This document shows, piece after piece, positions 33,075-33,863 of a stretch of DNA of 33,863 nucleotides. The notes under the pieces were generated by a model. The model searched no databases and was not told the DNA's origin. It saw only the letters and a list, made by a program, of their open reading frames with translations. Each line of letters opens with the position of its first letter. Position 1 is the first letter of the stretch. The DNA comes from Bacteroidota bacterium (lineage in GTDB: Bacteria; Bacteroidota; Bacteroidia; Palsa-965), in the NCBI GenBank assembly GCA_013289095.1, contig JABDAO010000019.1, positions 1-33,863 of the forward strand, written 5' to 3'. The position numbers and the translations under genes are program-made.

Positions 33075-33863
33075 ATGATCTCACCCCAGCGCGAAGCCCT
33101 GCACAAAAAGATATACCTTGCCGGGCTAATCTTCCTGGCACTGGGCATGCTCTTTTCGGGGCCTGTGGCAAGCATGGCCATCATGCTGCTTGGAGGCAAC
33201 TGGTTGGTTCAACCCGGGTATACGGCCAGGCTGAAAACATTTCTGGCGAACAAAACCGCAGTCCTTCTCTCATCCGTTTATTTACTCCATCTGCTCGGCA
33301 TGGCCTGGACAAGGGATCAGGGCTTTGGCCTGGATGATCTGCGGATAAAAATACCCCTGCTTGTGTTTCCGTTTATCTTTTCAACTACACCACGGTTGTC
33401 GCCCCGCTATTTCCAGATCTTCTGCTCCTTTTTTATTGCCGGCGTGCTGGTATCTACGCTGATCAGTTCAACAGTCCTTTCGGGTATCATCCCGCATTTC
33501 CAGGTGCATGACATACGCGATATTTCTTTGTTCATTTCGCACATCCGGCTGAGCCTCATGATTTGTCTGAGTATTGGCATGCTGGGGTATTTTTTGCTTG
33601 ATCTTGTCTCAGTCTATCAGAAATTTTTTTGTGTATTGCTTATAGGCTGGTTTGTTGTTTTTCTTTGTTTACTCGAATCGCTAACGGGTTTGAGTATCCT
33701 TGCGGTGTTGGCCGTAACGGGTAGCATAGCCTATTTCAGATCCCGGAAACCCTGGATCAGTCGTCTGGTTACCGCGGCCCTGGTTCTTCTCCTGGTGATG
33801 GCCGGACGACAGGTATACTCCATCACCGAGAGTTTCAGGAACCTCCAGCCCCCCGATATCATC
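33075..33863 (+). CDS. O-antigen ligase-like membrane protein, cut by right edge
   Basis: Translation from ATG 33075 is open to the edge for 263 codons. It begins MISPQREALHKKIYLAGLIF and shows at least six to seven membrane segments (VLVSTLISSTVLSGIIP, LLIGWFVVFLCLLESLTGLS, VTAALVLLLVMAG). The segment SLFISHIRLSLMICLSIG is typical of Bacteroidota Wzy/WaaL-like proteins, which join or polymerise O-antigen or capsule repeats. The C-terminal half with the large periplasmic loop is outside the window. It is 139 bases after the S41 gene, with small hairpins (CTTAAC-GTG-GTTAAG near 33040) between. Confidence 0.8.
   Translation, partial: MISPQREALHKKIYLAGLIFLALGMLFSGPVASMAIMLLGGNWLVQPGYTARLKTFLANKTAVLLSSVYLLHLLGMAWTRDQGFGLDDLRIKIPLLVFPFIFSTTPRLSPRYFQIFCSFFIAGVLVSTLISSTVLSGIIPHFQVHDIRDISLFISHIRLSLMICLSIGMLGYFLLDLVSVYQKFFCVLLIGWFVVFLCLLESLTGLSILAVLAVTGSIAYFRSRKPWISRLVTAALVLLLVMAGRQVYSITESFRNLQPPDII

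Overview
The window comes from a member of the Bacteroidota. The evidence is type IX secretion C-terminal sorting domains on three proteins, Omp28-family and DUF6029 proteins, the DUF4271-hemD-rnpA-yidD-S41 peptidase gene order, a grasp-with-spacer peptide-modification cassette, and -7 promoter boxes of the TAnnTTTG type. I cannot place it below phylum. Base composition is moderate and coding density is high except for several repeat-rich gaps.

Region 1 (1-2.6 kb, minus strand) is a ribosomally made, post-translationally modified peptide cassette of the grasp-with-spacer (graspetide-like) kind: a 66-residue precursor, an ATP-grasp ligase and a SPASM-domain protein that runs off the left edge. 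The SPASM protein has no visible radical-SAM CxxxCxxC motif in the part present. No exporter or leader peptidase is in view. The 3' end of the precursor gene carries a perfect 35-bp tandem duplication.

Region 2 (2.6-5.6 kb) is mostly non-coding: a possible gene remnant, an array of 21 units of 21 bp, a repeated hairpin motif, one confident orphan gene (4489-5115) and a 103-bp imperfect palindrome.

Region 3 (5.7-16.2 kb, plus strand) holds a large helical protein of unknown function, a mosaic of small repeats, then deoC, a complete aldehyde dehydrogenase, a truncated aldehyde-dehydrogenase-like protein and cysQ as a likely operon. The two aldehyde dehydrogenase genes together look like a split ALDH16. 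Next come gmd and fcl (GDP-mannose to GDP-L-fucose), a WecA/MraY-type polyprenyl-phosphate sugar-1-phosphate transferase with a good promoter, and a sirtuin lacking the zinc cysteines.

Region 4 (16.3-28.5 kb) is cell-envelope and secretion biology: a small type IX cargo protein (minus), a paralogue of the large helical protein, two Omp28-type proteins with type IX sorting domains, a TlpA-like thioredoxin, a DUF6029 outer-membrane protein and an Omp28 lipoprotein. The Omp28 proteins differ in whether the CxxC site is kept. A second array of 21 units of 21 bp, unrelated in sequence to the first, lies at 28.06-28.50 kb.

Region 5 (28.6-33.9 kb, plus strand) is a housekeeping block: DUF4271 membrane protein, hemD, rnpA, yidD, S41 peptidase and the start of an O-antigen-ligase-like protein cut by the right edge.

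The most unusual signals are the two 21-bp-period arrays, which share period and copy number but not sequence, followed by the grasp-with-spacer cassette and the split ALDH16 pair.
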